Positions 43,399 to 51,658 of a stretch of DNA of 64,000 bases are shown here, in pieces. A program made the position numbers and the translations under genes. Position 1 is the first letter of the stretch. Each line of letters opens with the position of its first letter. Below the pieces are notes generated by a model. That model was not told the origin of the DNA, ran no database searches, and saw only the letters and a list, made by a program, of their open reading frames with translations. Source of the DNA: an uncultured Selenomonadaceae bacterium (GTDB lineage Bacteria > Bacillota > Negativicutes > Selenomonadales > Selenomonadaceae); the NCBI GenBank assembly GCA_905233135.1, contig CAJOCQ010000015.1, positions 26,007 through 90,006 of the forward strand. Direction: 5' to 3'.

Positions 43399-45822
43399 TT
43401 AAAAAGACATTTTGAAACCTGCGTGCAAGGTATGATTTTTAACATTTTTACCGAACGCGCCGCGATAACCAATATCAAATCCGAGATTTTTAATGTTGTG
43501 ACGGTAGGCAAGTTCAACCAAGCCCTGCGCGGAATCTTCTTTAACAGAATTGTTAAAATCAGTATTCATCATATTAAGTTTAACTTTTTTGCCCGAAAGT
43601 CTGCCGCGCACGCCGAGAGAAAATAACAAGCTGCCGTTATCGTTGAAATTGTGAACAAGCGTAGTTTTCGCCGTTGCAAAAAGCGCGTTGTACTTGTCAA
43701 ATTTCATATCGTAGCCTGAAATATTTTCGCCCATAAAATCCCAATGAATCGTCGGCGCGTCATTCATAGTCAAATATGACAATCCTAACTCGGTGCGTAA
43801 TTGATTTTGCTCTGAAAGTTCATTTTTGAAGCCGTAATTTGCGGCAAGGTAAAAACCGTTGGATTTGTTGGAGCTTTTGCCGTTCAAAGTGCTTGTACCG
43901 GTATTCATTGTGTAGGAAGTGTCGCCGCTGTTATGGAAAAATGTTGCCTGCGTGCGCACCCAATTTTTATTTTCCTGCGGATAAATCGTCCAATGTACGC
44001 CGCCGAGAAAACTTTTTAATTTTGCGTCAGCAGAATAAATGCCGTTATCCGCGCCGCCCAATGCGTAAGCCGCGTGAATCCCCAAGAAAGATTTTGAGCC
44101 AATCTTCCAATCCGAACCTGCAATAAAGCCGTGCGCACGCCCTTTCATTCCTTCGCTACGTTTGAATTTTGAATAGTAGGGCGTGATAAACCATTTTTGC
44201 TTAAGCTTTTCATTGGTTTCCAATTCGTGCGAAATTTGGTCAAGATTAGCGCGGGTAAAATCAACGCCCGTCATTGCCGCCGCCGAAATTAATTTTTTAG
44301 CATTGTCGCCGTTGTTGTTCGGTACGATTGAAACATTATAAACGCCGTCAGAAACTTTTTCAACGCTCGTTGTAAGGAAGTCCGACATTTCGGTTGAATA
44401 TTGCATTGAATCAATACCGCTGATATTAACTTCAGCGTCAGTAAAAGTATCGTCAGTAAGTTTTGTAACAAGCGTATCGCCCGAAATTGTATAAGCAGTA
44501 CCTGCGGTATAATTTTCGGCAGGGCGCAAAATTAAATTTGTATTTGAAAAATCAATGTTCGTCCAACGCGCTTGAATTAAATCTTGTGTAGTGCCGAAGT
44601 CGCGCAAGGTTGTTGCATAGTTGCCGATAACAAGATTGTTTACGGCGCGAGCTTTGACGCCCGCGCGTTGCAACAGCGAATGTACCGCAATTTCAGAAAC
44701 GCGCGGCAAATAATTATTTTCTGCGCTCGCCGCAATATCCGAAGTTGCATTGATAACGCCAGTATTTTCAAGCGTGATAGCATCAGCTTTATTGGTATTG
44801 AAAATTATCATACCGCCCGCTATTGCGCCCGCGCTTGCGCCGTCTTCGCTTTTAACGCTGACATTAAGAACGCCCGTATTTGTGATAGTTGCCGCACCGA
44901 CAGGCGTACTGACCATACCGTACGCGCCGGGATTTTGAGCGACTTGCACGCCCGCAATCTGCGAAGGAGCCACGCCGCCCGAAATTACAGTAATTTTGCC
45001 TTTATTGATAAAAGTGTTGACACTCGGCGCGGACATACCGTAAACAACGCCGCTTGAATGGTTAAAAATTTCGCCGTTGTTAATCAAACTGCCGGAATTG
45101 CCCGTTGTTGCAAGCGCACGCGACATAAAAGATTTGTCAACGTCGATATAAATTTTGCCGTTGTTGATATTTTGAACGTAGCTGTGCTCGGTAGTCAAGC
45201 CGCGAACCTGCGCACCCGCGCTGCCCGTACCCGTAACATTTACAGTGCCGTTGTTAATCATTGAGCCCTTTTCGTAAACGTACATCGGATGCGAAAAAAG
45301 CCCGTAAGTTGCCGCGCTGTCTTCTTCGTCGTAATAAAAATTAATTGTGCCGTTGTTAATCAGCGTGGAATATTCGCCAGCCAACATTCCCCAGCCCATA
45401 ATATTGTCATATTTTTTTGAAGTGTCGCCGTAAATATCGAGTTGGTCAGCATATGCGGCAACAATATCTTTGTAGTGCAAATTAATTGTGCCGTTGTTCG
45501 TCAAAAATGCGTAATTGCCCGCCGCCTTGTAGCCGTCCTGCGCGTATGCTCCCGTGTCTTGAACGAGTGCCGCCATTGCGTAAAACGAACGATTTAAATT
45601 TTGACCGAGCGGGACTGCCTTGCTGTACTTGACGTAATCAAATTCTGCTTCAGCCTCAATGGTGCCGTTGTTTTCAGCCGTTGCAAGGTTATCTGAATCA
45701 GTGCCGCTTGCAACTGTAACTTCATTTTCAGCGAAGGCGGGGAATTGCACGCCCGCCAAAATCGACATTGTAATTGCCGCAATAATTTTTTTGTTAAGTT
45801 TATGAGATTTAATTTTTTTCAT
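43399..45822 (-). CDS. Autotransporter (type V) surface protein
   Basis: 807 residues. Signal peptide (KKIIAAITMSILAGVQFPAFA). The passenger of about 480 residues is a beta-helix built on recurring NNGTINxxY units (FLTNNGTINLHY, TLINNGTINFYY, SMINNGTVNVTG). A linker helix near 520-550 precedes a C-terminal 12-strand barrel of about 260 residues ending HTLHAGFKMSF. That barrel carries the passenger to the cell surface and inserts by its final Phe. ATG 45822 has GGAGG ten bases upstream. The next gene starts at its stop, so translation is coupled to the FGE-like protein. No protease motif was noticed, so an adhesin role is likely. Confidence 0.9.
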   Translation of the reverse strand: MKKIKSHKLNKKIIAAITMSILAGVQFPAFAENEVTVASGTDSDNLATAENNGTIEAEAEFDYVKYSKAVPLGQNLNRSFYAMAALVQDTGAYAQDGYKAAGNYAFLTNNGTINLHYKDIVAAYADQLDIYGDTSKKYDNIMGWGMLAGEYSTLINNGTINFYYDEEDSAATYGLFSHPMYVYEKGSMINNGTVNVTGTGSAGAQVRGLTTEHSYVQNINNGKIYIDVDKSFMSRALATTGNSGSLINNGEIFNHSSGVVYGMSAPSVNTFINKGKITVISGGVAPSQIAGVQVAQNPGAYGMVSTPVGAATITNTGVLNVSVKSEDGASAGAIAGGMIIFNTNKADAITLENTGVINATSDIAASAENNYLPRVSEIAVHSLLQRAGVKARAVNNLVIGNYATTLRDFGTTQDLIQARWTNIDFSNTNLILRPAENYTAGTAYTISGDTLVTKLTDDTFTDAEVNISGIDSMQYSTEMSDFLTTSVEKVSDGVYNVSIVPNNNGDNAKKLISAAAMTGVDFTRANLDQISHELETNEKLKQKWFITPYYSKFKRSEGMKGRAHGFIAGSDWKIGSKSFLGIHAAYALGGADNGIYSADAKLKSFLGGVHWTIYPQENKNWVRTQATFFHNSGDTSYTMNTGTSTLNGKSSNKSNGFYLAANYGFKNELSEQNQLRTELGLSYLTMNDAPTIHWDFMGENISGYDMKFDKYNALFATAKTTLVHNFNDNGSLLFSLGVRGRLSGKKVKLNMMNTDFNNSVKEDSAQGLVELAYRHNIKNLGFDIGYRGAFGKNVKNHTLHAGFKMSF

Positions 45823-45952
45823 TTTGAAAAACCTCCGTGTTAAAATTTGCGCTAAAAAGCCCGCAGCGCGTTTTTAATTTTTCCTTGAGTAAATTATCAT
45901 AAAGAATTTTAAAACCTGCGTAACGTTGAAATTTGACACCTTTAAATCGATT
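45823..45952 (-). promoter_or_regulatory. Leader region of the autotransporter operon
   Basis: A 130-base gap without a gene. On the minus strand TATGATAAT (45893-45901) is a possible -10; no good -35 is present at 16-18 bases. A small stem GCGCT (45849-45853) / AGCGC (45865-45869) lies in the leader and may act as a weak terminator for the MATE gene or as an RNA structure. GGAGG precedes ATG 45822. Confidence 0.4.
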
Positions 45953-47542
45953 TTAAAGCTTGACATAGAAATTATTTAATCCCAAAACAAATTTAAAATT
46001 CCAATCGGCGGGAATTAAATTTTTGTAGTCAAAAAGTTTGCCGTTACTGCGCGCCACCAATTCCAAAGTTTCTCCTGCGCGAGTGATTTGAACTGCGGTA
46101 AAATTATTTTTCTTTTCGTTGCTGTGCGCGTTGCTTAAGCTTAAAATTTTCTCAACAACTTCAACGCAATTACTTTGGAAAGCAGAAATTTTTTGGCGTT
46201 GGTCGGCAGTCAAGCCCTTTTCACGATTTACCACAAAATAAGTTGTCGGCTGAAATTTTTTTGCGTCAATCAACAGCGGCGTCTTCAAATTTTCTTTCTT
46301 GGATAAAATGACGCCGCCACAAATTAAAATTATCAGCGTTACAATTTCCGCAAATAAAAAGCTCCACCAAACGTACTCGGGCGCAAATTTCAAAACTAAA
46401 ATTAACAGCGCAAATGACCGCATAAACGCCAAAAAGTTTGAAAATTTCACGTGCCCGAGCGTCAAAAAAATTGTTATCATAATTGCGTTAATTGCCGCCG
46501 GGATTAATGACAGCGCGTACATTCTGAAGGCGTCGACTGCAAGCGGCGTATGTGCAAATTTTTCCGTGAAAATTAAAAGTACCGCCATCGGCAAAATTGA
46601 CATTATCAAGCCGCGCCGAATTGCCGTTTTAAAAAGTAAAAGCATTGCCGCTAAATTTTTGTCCCCGTATTCAACCGTTAAAATTGGCGTGATTCCTTGT
46701 AAAGTCATTCCGCTTGCCGTGCGACAAATTCTAATTGCTATTTGTAAACTTGCGAAAGCTGCAACGCCCGTCACGCCGAATATTTGAAACAGAAAATAAT
46801 TGTACATTAAAATTTGCGACAGTGAAAAAATTTTGCTCAATGTTATGGAACTGCCGGCCGTCAAAATTTCCGCAATTTGAATTTCTGAAAATTTCAGCGG
46901 CGCAAAAAGATTTTTTCCGACCCGCTTATGGAGTTGCAACCCTTCAAAAATTATGCAGAATATCAACGCAATTATCATTGAAATTGCCAACGCCTCAAGT
47001 CCGAAGTTAAAAAATTTTATCAGCGAATACCCGACCGCCGCGTTGAGTACCAACATAATTTTATAAACTTTTTTCAGCTGTTGTTGCATACCGAACAATT
47101 TTAAAAATTGCAAAATGTACAGCGAAATTACCAAAAAAAATCCCGCCGCGCCCATCAATCGCCCATAAATTTCAACAAGCGGGTAAAGTTCCTGCGGCAC
47201 GCCGAAAAGTTTCAGCAACGGTTCAAAAAATATGTTTACCGCCGCCGCCAAAATTATCCCCGTCGCGCAGGACAAAATTAACGCAGAACTTGAAAATTTG
47301 CGCGCCGCCTCCGCTTCAGATTGACTTACTGATTTTACTGTAAGCGAAAACGCGCCGAAATTTATTGCGAACCCCGCAACTATAAATAAAAAATAAATCG
47401 GCAAAATAAAAGAAAACGCCGCCAGACCATTTTCACTGAAAAAATATCCCGCAAAAAATGTGTTGACTGCAATTAACGGGAAACGATCCGGCAGCATAAA
47501 TCCTTTAAAAAGTTTGTCCATATATTTTTTTGAGTCAGCCAT
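45953..47542 (-). CDS. MATE-family efflux transporter with C-terminal extension
   Basis: 529 residues. Inner-membrane multidrug or toxin antiporter fold with about 12 hydrophobic segments from residue 20 to 420 (FILPIYFLFIVAGFAINFGA, GVTGVAAFASLQIAIRICR). A soluble tail of about 100 residues follows (ITRAGETLELVARSNGKLFDY, ending VLGLNNFYVKL) that ordinary MATE proteins lack. Its ending resembles the last strand of RsbW-type ATPase domains, but no ATP-binding motif remains, so this is tentative. ATG 47542 overlaps the preceding gene by eight bases. As last gene of the redox cluster it may export oxidised or conjugated compounds made by that cluster. Confidence 0.85.
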   Translation of the reverse strand: MADSKKYMDKLFKGFMLPDRFPLIAVNTFFAGYFFSENGLAAFSFILPIYFLFIVAGFAINFGAFSLTVKSVSQSEAEAARKFSSSALILSCATGIILAAAVNIFFEPLLKLFGVPQELYPLVEIYGRLMGAAGFFLVISLYILQFLKLFGMQQQLKKVYKIMLVLNAAVGYSLIKFFNFGLEALAISMIIALIFCIIFEGLQLHKRVGKNLFAPLKFSEIQIAEILTAGSSITLSKIFSLSQILMYNYFLFQIFGVTGVAAFASLQIAIRICRTASGMTLQGITPILTVEYGDKNLAAMLLLFKTAIRRGLIMSILPMAVLLIFTEKFAHTPLAVDAFRMYALSLIPAAINAIMITIFLTLGHVKFSNFLAFMRSFALLILVLKFAPEYVWWSFLFAEIVTLIILICGGVILSKKENLKTPLLIDAKKFQPTTYFVVNREKGLTADQRQKISAFQSNCVEVVEKILSLSNAHSNEKKNNFTAVQITRAGETLELVARSNGKLFDYKNLIPADWNFKFVLGLNNFYVKL

Positions 47543-48188
47543 TTTTCAAGCCTTCGACAAGATTTTTGCCCATATTGTAGGCAGTTTGCAAATATTGCGG
47601 AAAATGTTCCGCGTTGAATGCAGTTTTTTTCTCAACAGGCACACCCGCAGTATGATATTTGCTGTAATCGTCGAATTGCAAAGTTGAATTAGCAATCATA
47701 TATTGGCAGGGACCAAAAGCCTCTTGCATTAAAAAGGTGTCGTACTTGCAAGCGTTTTCAATCCCGTTTTGGTGCATAAAATTTTGGTTACCGTTCATAC
47801 TGTACAAAAAAATACTGGGATAATCGCGCTCAACCATTTTTTTATGTTCGTCGTAATTCAAATGCGAAAAATGAAATCGCTCCAACAATGCAGACATACT
47901 GCTTGACGTATGCCCCATATAAATCGGCGAAGCAAAAATCCAGCCGTCAACTTCCAACATTTGCGCCATAATTGCCGAAAAATCGTCCTTCATTGCGCAA
48001 CCTTTGCCGTAAAAAGGAGTTTTTCTTTTGCAGGCAAAACAACTTCTGCAGCCCTTAAAATTTTTTTCGTACAGTTGAATAATTTCGACTTCCGCGCCCG
48101 CGTCCTGCGCACCGCGTACAGCCTCATTTAAAAGTTTCATACTGTTGCCGTTTTTGCGTGCACTTCCGTTAAACCCTAAAATTTTCAT
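47535..48188 (-). CDS. Flavodoxin-family NAD(P)H:FMN oxidoreductase
   Basis: 217 residues with the NADPH-dependent FMN reductase fold. An FMN phosphate loop sits at the N-terminus (GFNGSARKNGNSMKLL). A Cys cluster (CRSCFACKRKTPFYGKGC) resembles iron-sulfur flavoproteins but is spaced atypically, and ASPIYMGHTSSSM contacts the flavin. Likely a cytoplasmic reductase of quinones or other small oxidants. It starts 12 bases after the flavodoxin-fold gene upstream and overlaps the MATE gene. Substrate unknown. Confidence 0.85.
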   Translation of the reverse strand: MKILGFNGSARKNGNSMKLLNEAVRGAQDAGAEVEIIQLYEKNFKGCRSCFACKRKTPFYGKGCAMKDDFSAIMAQMLEVDGWIFASPIYMGHTSSSMSALLERFHFSHLNYDEHKKMVERDYPSIFLYSMNGNQNFMHQNGIENACKYDTFLMQEAFGPCQYMIANSTLQFDDYSKYHTAGVPVEKKTAFNAEHFPQYLQTAYNMGKNLVEGLKNG

Positions 48189-48200
48189 AACTTTTACCTC

Positions 48201-48761
48201 TTAAAGAGTTTTTATAAATTCTGCCATTTCGTCAGCGTGTTTTTTACAAGCCGTGACAACTTGAGTATATTTTTCTTCGGGATAAACGCCCTGAATATAA
48301 TTCGCCCCGTAAGTGCAGAAAAGTTTTTTAAACTCCATTTTGCAAGTTACGGTGTAACGTTTGATAAACGCCATAAATTCGTCCATCGTGTAAGTTACAA
48401 TTCCGTCGTGTTGGTATTCTTTTTCGGGACCGCCGACAGTCATTGACGCAATAAAAAATTTACCTTTGAGCGCGTTACCTTTGGAGCCGTAAGCCCAGCT
48501 GTGCTCCATAACTTTGTCAATGTAAACTTTCAAAAGCGCGGGGACGCTGTACCAATGAACGGGATATTGGAAAACGATAATATCAGCCTTGACAAGCGCG
48601 GCTTGCTCCGCCTTAATGTCAATCTGATAATCGGGGTAAAGTTCGTCAAGCTTGCGAATTTCCGCCTGCGGCAAAACTTTTTCAAGTTCTTCCAAAATTG
48701 CTTTGTTGGCGTTTGAAGTTTTTAAATCGGGATGCCCTGAAATGATTAAAACATTTTTCAT
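48201..48761 (-). CDS. NAD(P)H:quinone oxidoreductase, flavodoxin-like fold
   Basis: 186 residues of the KefF/MdaB/YwrO type: IISGHPDLKTSNANK at the FMN phosphate loop, FQYPVHWYSVPALLKVYIDKV, and GSKGNALKGKFFIASMTVGG. The family performs two-electron reduction of quinones and related electrophiles with FMN, avoiding semiquinone radicals. It is cytoplasmic. ATG 48761 overlaps the preceding stop by one base (TAATG), so the gene is co-translated with the DUF1566 protein. Length is usual for the family. KefF-type members also activate potassium efflux, but no KefC-like gene is present here. Confidence 0.88.
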   Translation of the reverse strand: MKNVLIISGHPDLKTSNANKAILEELEKVLPQAEIRKLDELYPDYQIDIKAEQAALVKADIIVFQYPVHWYSVPALLKVYIDKVMEHSWAYGSKGNALKGKFFIASMTVGGPEKEYQHDGIVTYTMDEFMAFIKRYTVTCKMEFKKLFCTYGANYIQGVYPEEKYTQVVTACKKHADEMAEFIKTL

Positions 48762-50395
48762 TAATCGACACTCCTAACAGCTTTAACTCTGTACTTGCCG
48801 CGCAACCTGTCGGCGTAGTAGCCGTCATACGCAAATTTTGAATTTATTCCCCAATTAAACATACCGTTAAAAGTTTCACGCGCCAAGAAAAACATACCCT
48901 GCGCGGCGTAAATTTCGGGGAATAAATTTTCTTCGTACCAACGCCCGCCTGCCGCCGAATAATTTACCAGTGTTGAAAGTTCCTTCAATTCTGGAATGCG
49001 CCAATTTTTATAGCCCGCAATTTCATTTTCGGCGAAATATTTTTCAGCCTCTGCAACAGTCATTGGCGGCAATTCTGCGCGAAGCCACATTAAATTTGTT
49101 AAAGTGTCAATGACAACGCCGCCGTCAATTTTGTAACGTTCGACAGGTTTTTCAATTTCGCCGCTTACAGCAATAACGCCGCCCTGCTGATTTTTATCGA
49201 TTGGAACCGCGCAGCCGTAACCAAAATAAATTGCCCAAGCGCGTTGATTTTTTGTAATTGCGTGTTCTTCGCTCGTCCAATAAAAAATCGGTGCAACGTT
49301 TTTAAATTCTTCAAAGACGGCGGGATTTTGTTTGCCGTAATTTACAATAAAGCGCAATTCTTTAACTGTCGGCAGATGCCAATTATTTTTGCCGCCGAAA
49401 TTTGCCGCGTTCAAATTTTTAACGTGTTCCTGCGCCGCGTCAAATGTAAAAGTTTCTGCGGAATTTTTTTCATAGGTTAAACCGGTTTTTTTGTCAAAAA
49501 TAAAATCTTCTGCAACAACAAAATTTTTTGCGCCGAAATCTTCATTGACGCCGCAAACATTGCCCGCCGCGTCAAAAATTTCAGTTTGCCCGCTCGCAGG
49601 GATTGAAAATTTTTCAGGCGTCAAATTTCTGACAAGACGATAACAAAGCGGCACAAATTTTTCACCGTAATAACCGTCGTAGCCAAAATTAAAATTCATT
49701 ACCCAAACATAGGTATTTTCAAAAATATTCGCCGTGATATGTTGAAGAATCGGTGGCTGCAACTTTGCGCACTCAAAAAATTTATCGTAATACCAATTAT
49801 TGTTTTCGTGCGTTTCGTCGAAGATTGAACCCAATTCTTGCATTGTTGGGAGCCGCCAATCTTTATAGCCTGCAAGTTCAAAAGTTTTCAACATTTCTTG
49901 AATATCGTTGTAACTTTTGCGTTCGGGCTGTTCTTTCTGCCACATTAATTTTGCAACGGTGTCGGTAATTGTGCCGTCGCCGTTGTCAATGAAACGTGTT
50001 GCAGAAAATTTTTCGCCGCGCACTGCCACGCCGTAACTTTTTAAAGTTTTGTTTTTGGCGGTTGCCGCGCCTAAATTTAAATTCATTACCCAGCCGCAAT
50101 CTTCGCGCAGAGCGTAAGTTACGCCGCACCAATATTCGCCCGCAATGAGACTTTGAAAAATTTCTGCGTTGAAGGCGGGCGCAATTTTTTCGTAGTTAAT
50201 GAGCGTGCGAATTTCAGCCTTTGAAGGCGCGCGCCAATCGTTAAAGCCACCGTAATTTTTTTCATTGAGAGCTTTAATGTATTCGCCGTTAAATTCGTCC
50301 CAAGTCATTTTGCGCTTGAAAAATCTTGCGTCGTTTGCGTCGAAACTTTTAACTTCCCAATACAAATTATTTTTTGCGTCAAAAATATAATCCAT
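48761..50395 (-). CDS. DUF1566 (Lcl C-terminal-like) four-repeat protein
   Basis: 544 residues made of four DUF1566-type units related to the C-type-lectin/FGE fold. Each carries a short start (NNLYWE, AKLMWQKEQ, TGLTYEK, TNLMWLRAE), then an aromatic W-R-x-P element (YKDWRLPTMQEL, NNWHLPTVKEL, YKNWRIPELKEL), then a Gly/Tyr-rich end (GYDGYYGEKFVPLCYR). No signal peptide is visible, which is odd for a family often found outside the cytoplasm. Binding rather than catalysis is expected. It sits inside the redox operon nine bases after the cupin gene. The repeats look old, with low mutual identity. Confidence 0.8.
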   Translation of the reverse strand: MDYIFDAKNNLYWEVKSFDANDARFFKRKMTWDEFNGEYIKALNEKNYGGFNDWRAPSKAEIRTLINYEKIAPAFNAEIFQSLIAGEYWCGVTYALREDCGWVMNLNLGAATAKNKTLKSYGVAVRGEKFSATRFIDNGDGTITDTVAKLMWQKEQPERKSYNDIQEMLKTFELAGYKDWRLPTMQELGSIFDETHENNNWYYDKFFECAKLQPPILQHITANIFENTYVWVMNFNFGYDGYYGEKFVPLCYRLVRNLTPEKFSIPASGQTEIFDAAGNVCGVNEDFGAKNFVVAEDFIFDKKTGLTYEKNSAETFTFDAAQEHVKNLNAANFGGKNNWHLPTVKELRFIVNYGKQNPAVFEEFKNVAPIFYWTSEEHAITKNQRAWAIYFGYGCAVPIDKNQQGGVIAVSGEIEKPVERYKIDGGVVIDTLTNLMWLRAELPPMTVAEAEKYFAENEIAGYKNWRIPELKELSTLVNYSAAGGRWYEENLFPEIYAAQGMFFLARETFNGMFNWGINSKFAYDGYYADRLRGKYRVKAVRSVD

Positions 50396-50404
50396 AAAAT
50401 TACC

Positions 50405-50740
50405 TCAAGCCTTGCGCCCGTCGGGGATTGGATCTTTAATCGGGTTAAAAACGTCAATAGCTTCAGTGTCGCCGACAGCAACGAAAGAATGCGGCACATT
50501 CGGAGGGATAAAGTAAGCGTCGCCCGCGCCAATTTCGTATTCTTTGCCGTCTTCGATAATTTTAAAGCCGCCCTTAATGCAGTAGCCGAACTGTTCGCTC
50601 TCGTGCGTATGCATTGGAACTGACGAGCCGTCCGCCATATTCCAGTGGAAAACGTTCATTCGCGTACCCTTGCCGAGATATTGAAAAATTACGCCGGGAT
50701 TAATTTCCTTCTTTTCGATTTTGTCATGGTAAATCATCAT
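50405..50740 (-). CDS. Small cupin-domain protein
   Basis: 111 residues. Single cupin barrel with metal motif 1 recognisable as PMHTHESEQFGYCIKGG and motif 2 as IPPNVPHSFVAVGD. The two His of HTH, the Glu and the final His would hold a metal ion. ATG 50740 is chosen, with AGGAG about ten bases upstream; the GTG nine bases earlier sits directly on that site. Small cupins act in sugar, dioxygenase or sensing roles. In this set of redox enzymes a quinone- or metabolite-binding function is possible but not shown. It follows the nitroreductase by 49 bases. Confidence 0.85.
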   Translation of the reverse strand: MMIYHDKIEKKEINPGVIFQYLGKGTRMNVFHWNMADGSSVPMHTHESEQFGYCIKGGFKIIEDGKEYEIGAGDAYFIPPNVPHSFVAVGDTEAIDVFNPIKDPIPDGRKA

Positions 50741-50789
50741 AAAAATCACTCTCCTAAAATTTTTTTAGTCGCGCCTTCGCGCAGATTTT

Positions 50790-51380
50790 CTAAATAAAAG
50801 TAACTTCATTGCCTTTGCGCGGTAAAGGTTTACGATTAGGCAAGCCGTCTTCAGATTTTGCGTAACCTACAACCAATGACGCATAAACGCGCTCATTTTC
50901 TTTCAAGCCGAGTTCGCGCAGGTACGATAAAATTTCGGCGTCTTCTGTCAGCCAATGCAGCTGATTTATCCAACAACTTCCCAAGTCCAGCGTGTTTGCC
51001 GCAATAAACATATTTTCGACTGCAACGGCTGAATCAGCCATATTGTTGCCGTAATTTTTTTGATTGGCAACGATAATCAAAACAGGCGCGTTGTAGTGAA
51101 AAACGTAGCCGCCCTTTTTTGAAAGATTAATTGACATTTTCAAGCTTGAATAAGTTTCGGGCGTAACTTCCATTTTTGCGAAGGCGTTTTCGGCAAGTGC
51201 GGCGAGTTTCTTTAAAACTTCAGGATTTTGTACAACAAGAAAATGGCAAGTTTGATTATTGCCGCCGCTGGGCGCGTGTCTGCCCGCGTCAATAATTTGT
51301 TGCAGTTTTTCGGGTTCAACCGCCGCAGGTTTATAACTGCGCGTACTGCGCCGCGTCATAATTGCTTCAAGTGCGTTCAT
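50790..51380 (-). CDS. Nitroreductase-family FMN oxidoreductase
   Basis: 196 residues. N-terminal RRSTRSYKPAAVEPEKL is the classical FMN-phosphate segment. HAPSGGNNQTCHFLVV and the later LDLSGSCWINQLHW-type region (coded as LDLGSCWINQLHW) complete the family profile. These enzymes reduce nitro groups, quinones or flavins with NAD(P)H in the cytoplasm. ATG 51380 overlaps the tautomerase stop. Length is normal. It most likely works with the two flavodoxin-fold enzymes downstream in detoxifying electrophiles. Confidence 0.9.
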   Translation of the reverse strand: MNALEAIMTRRSTRSYKPAAVEPEKLQQIIDAGRHAPSGGNNQTCHFLVVQNPEVLKKLAALAENAFAKMEVTPETYSSLKMSINLSKKGGYVFHYNAPVLIIVANQKNYGNNMADSAVAVENMFIAANTLDLGSCWINQLHWLTEDAEILSYLRELGLKENERVYASLVVGYAKSEDGLPNRKPLPRKGNEVTFI

Positions 51381-51646
51381 TATTCCGCCGCCTTTTTAAT
51401 TTTTTCGACAATTTCAGGATTTTTGCTCCATTCGTCTTCATTGAATTTGCTCCAAGCTTTTGAAGGGTGTTCGCTGAAACGAATTCCCGCCGCGCCGACG
51501 TCTTCGAGTTCGTGTCCGTCAAAGAAAATGTACACGCGGTCTTTAGGCACGTTTGTAATTTCTGAAAAAATTTCCACGTACTTTTTGGCAAGAACTTTTT
51601 TTTGGCTTTCAGCAAGAGCTATTGATTTAATTGAAATTGCGGGCAT
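51380..51646 (-). CDS. Tautomerase/MIF-superfamily protein
   Basis: 88 residues from ATG 51646, chosen because AAGGAG is eight bases upstream and because the next residue is Pro (MPAISIKS). The N-terminal Pro is the general base of 4-oxalocrotonate tautomerase-type enzymes after Met removal. The GTG at 51655 would bury it and is rejected. ESQKKVLAKKYVEIFSEITN and VPKDRVYIFFDGHE fit the beta-alpha-beta unit. The chain is longer than 4-OT (about 62) and ends in a charged helix. Acts on keto-enol acids or electrophiles; exact substrate unknown. Confidence 0.82.
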   Translation of the reverse strand: MPAISIKSIALAESQKKVLAKKYVEIFSEITNVPKDRVYIFFDGHELEDVGAAGIRFSEHPSKAWSKFNEDEWSKNPEIVEKIKKAAE

Positions 51647-51658
51647 TTTAACCACTCC

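Noticed and set aside
45849..45880. Plus-strand terminator-like hairpin (GCGCT…AGCGC then T-rich)
   Set aside because: No plus-strand gene ends nearby. It is described instead as part of the minus-strand leader.
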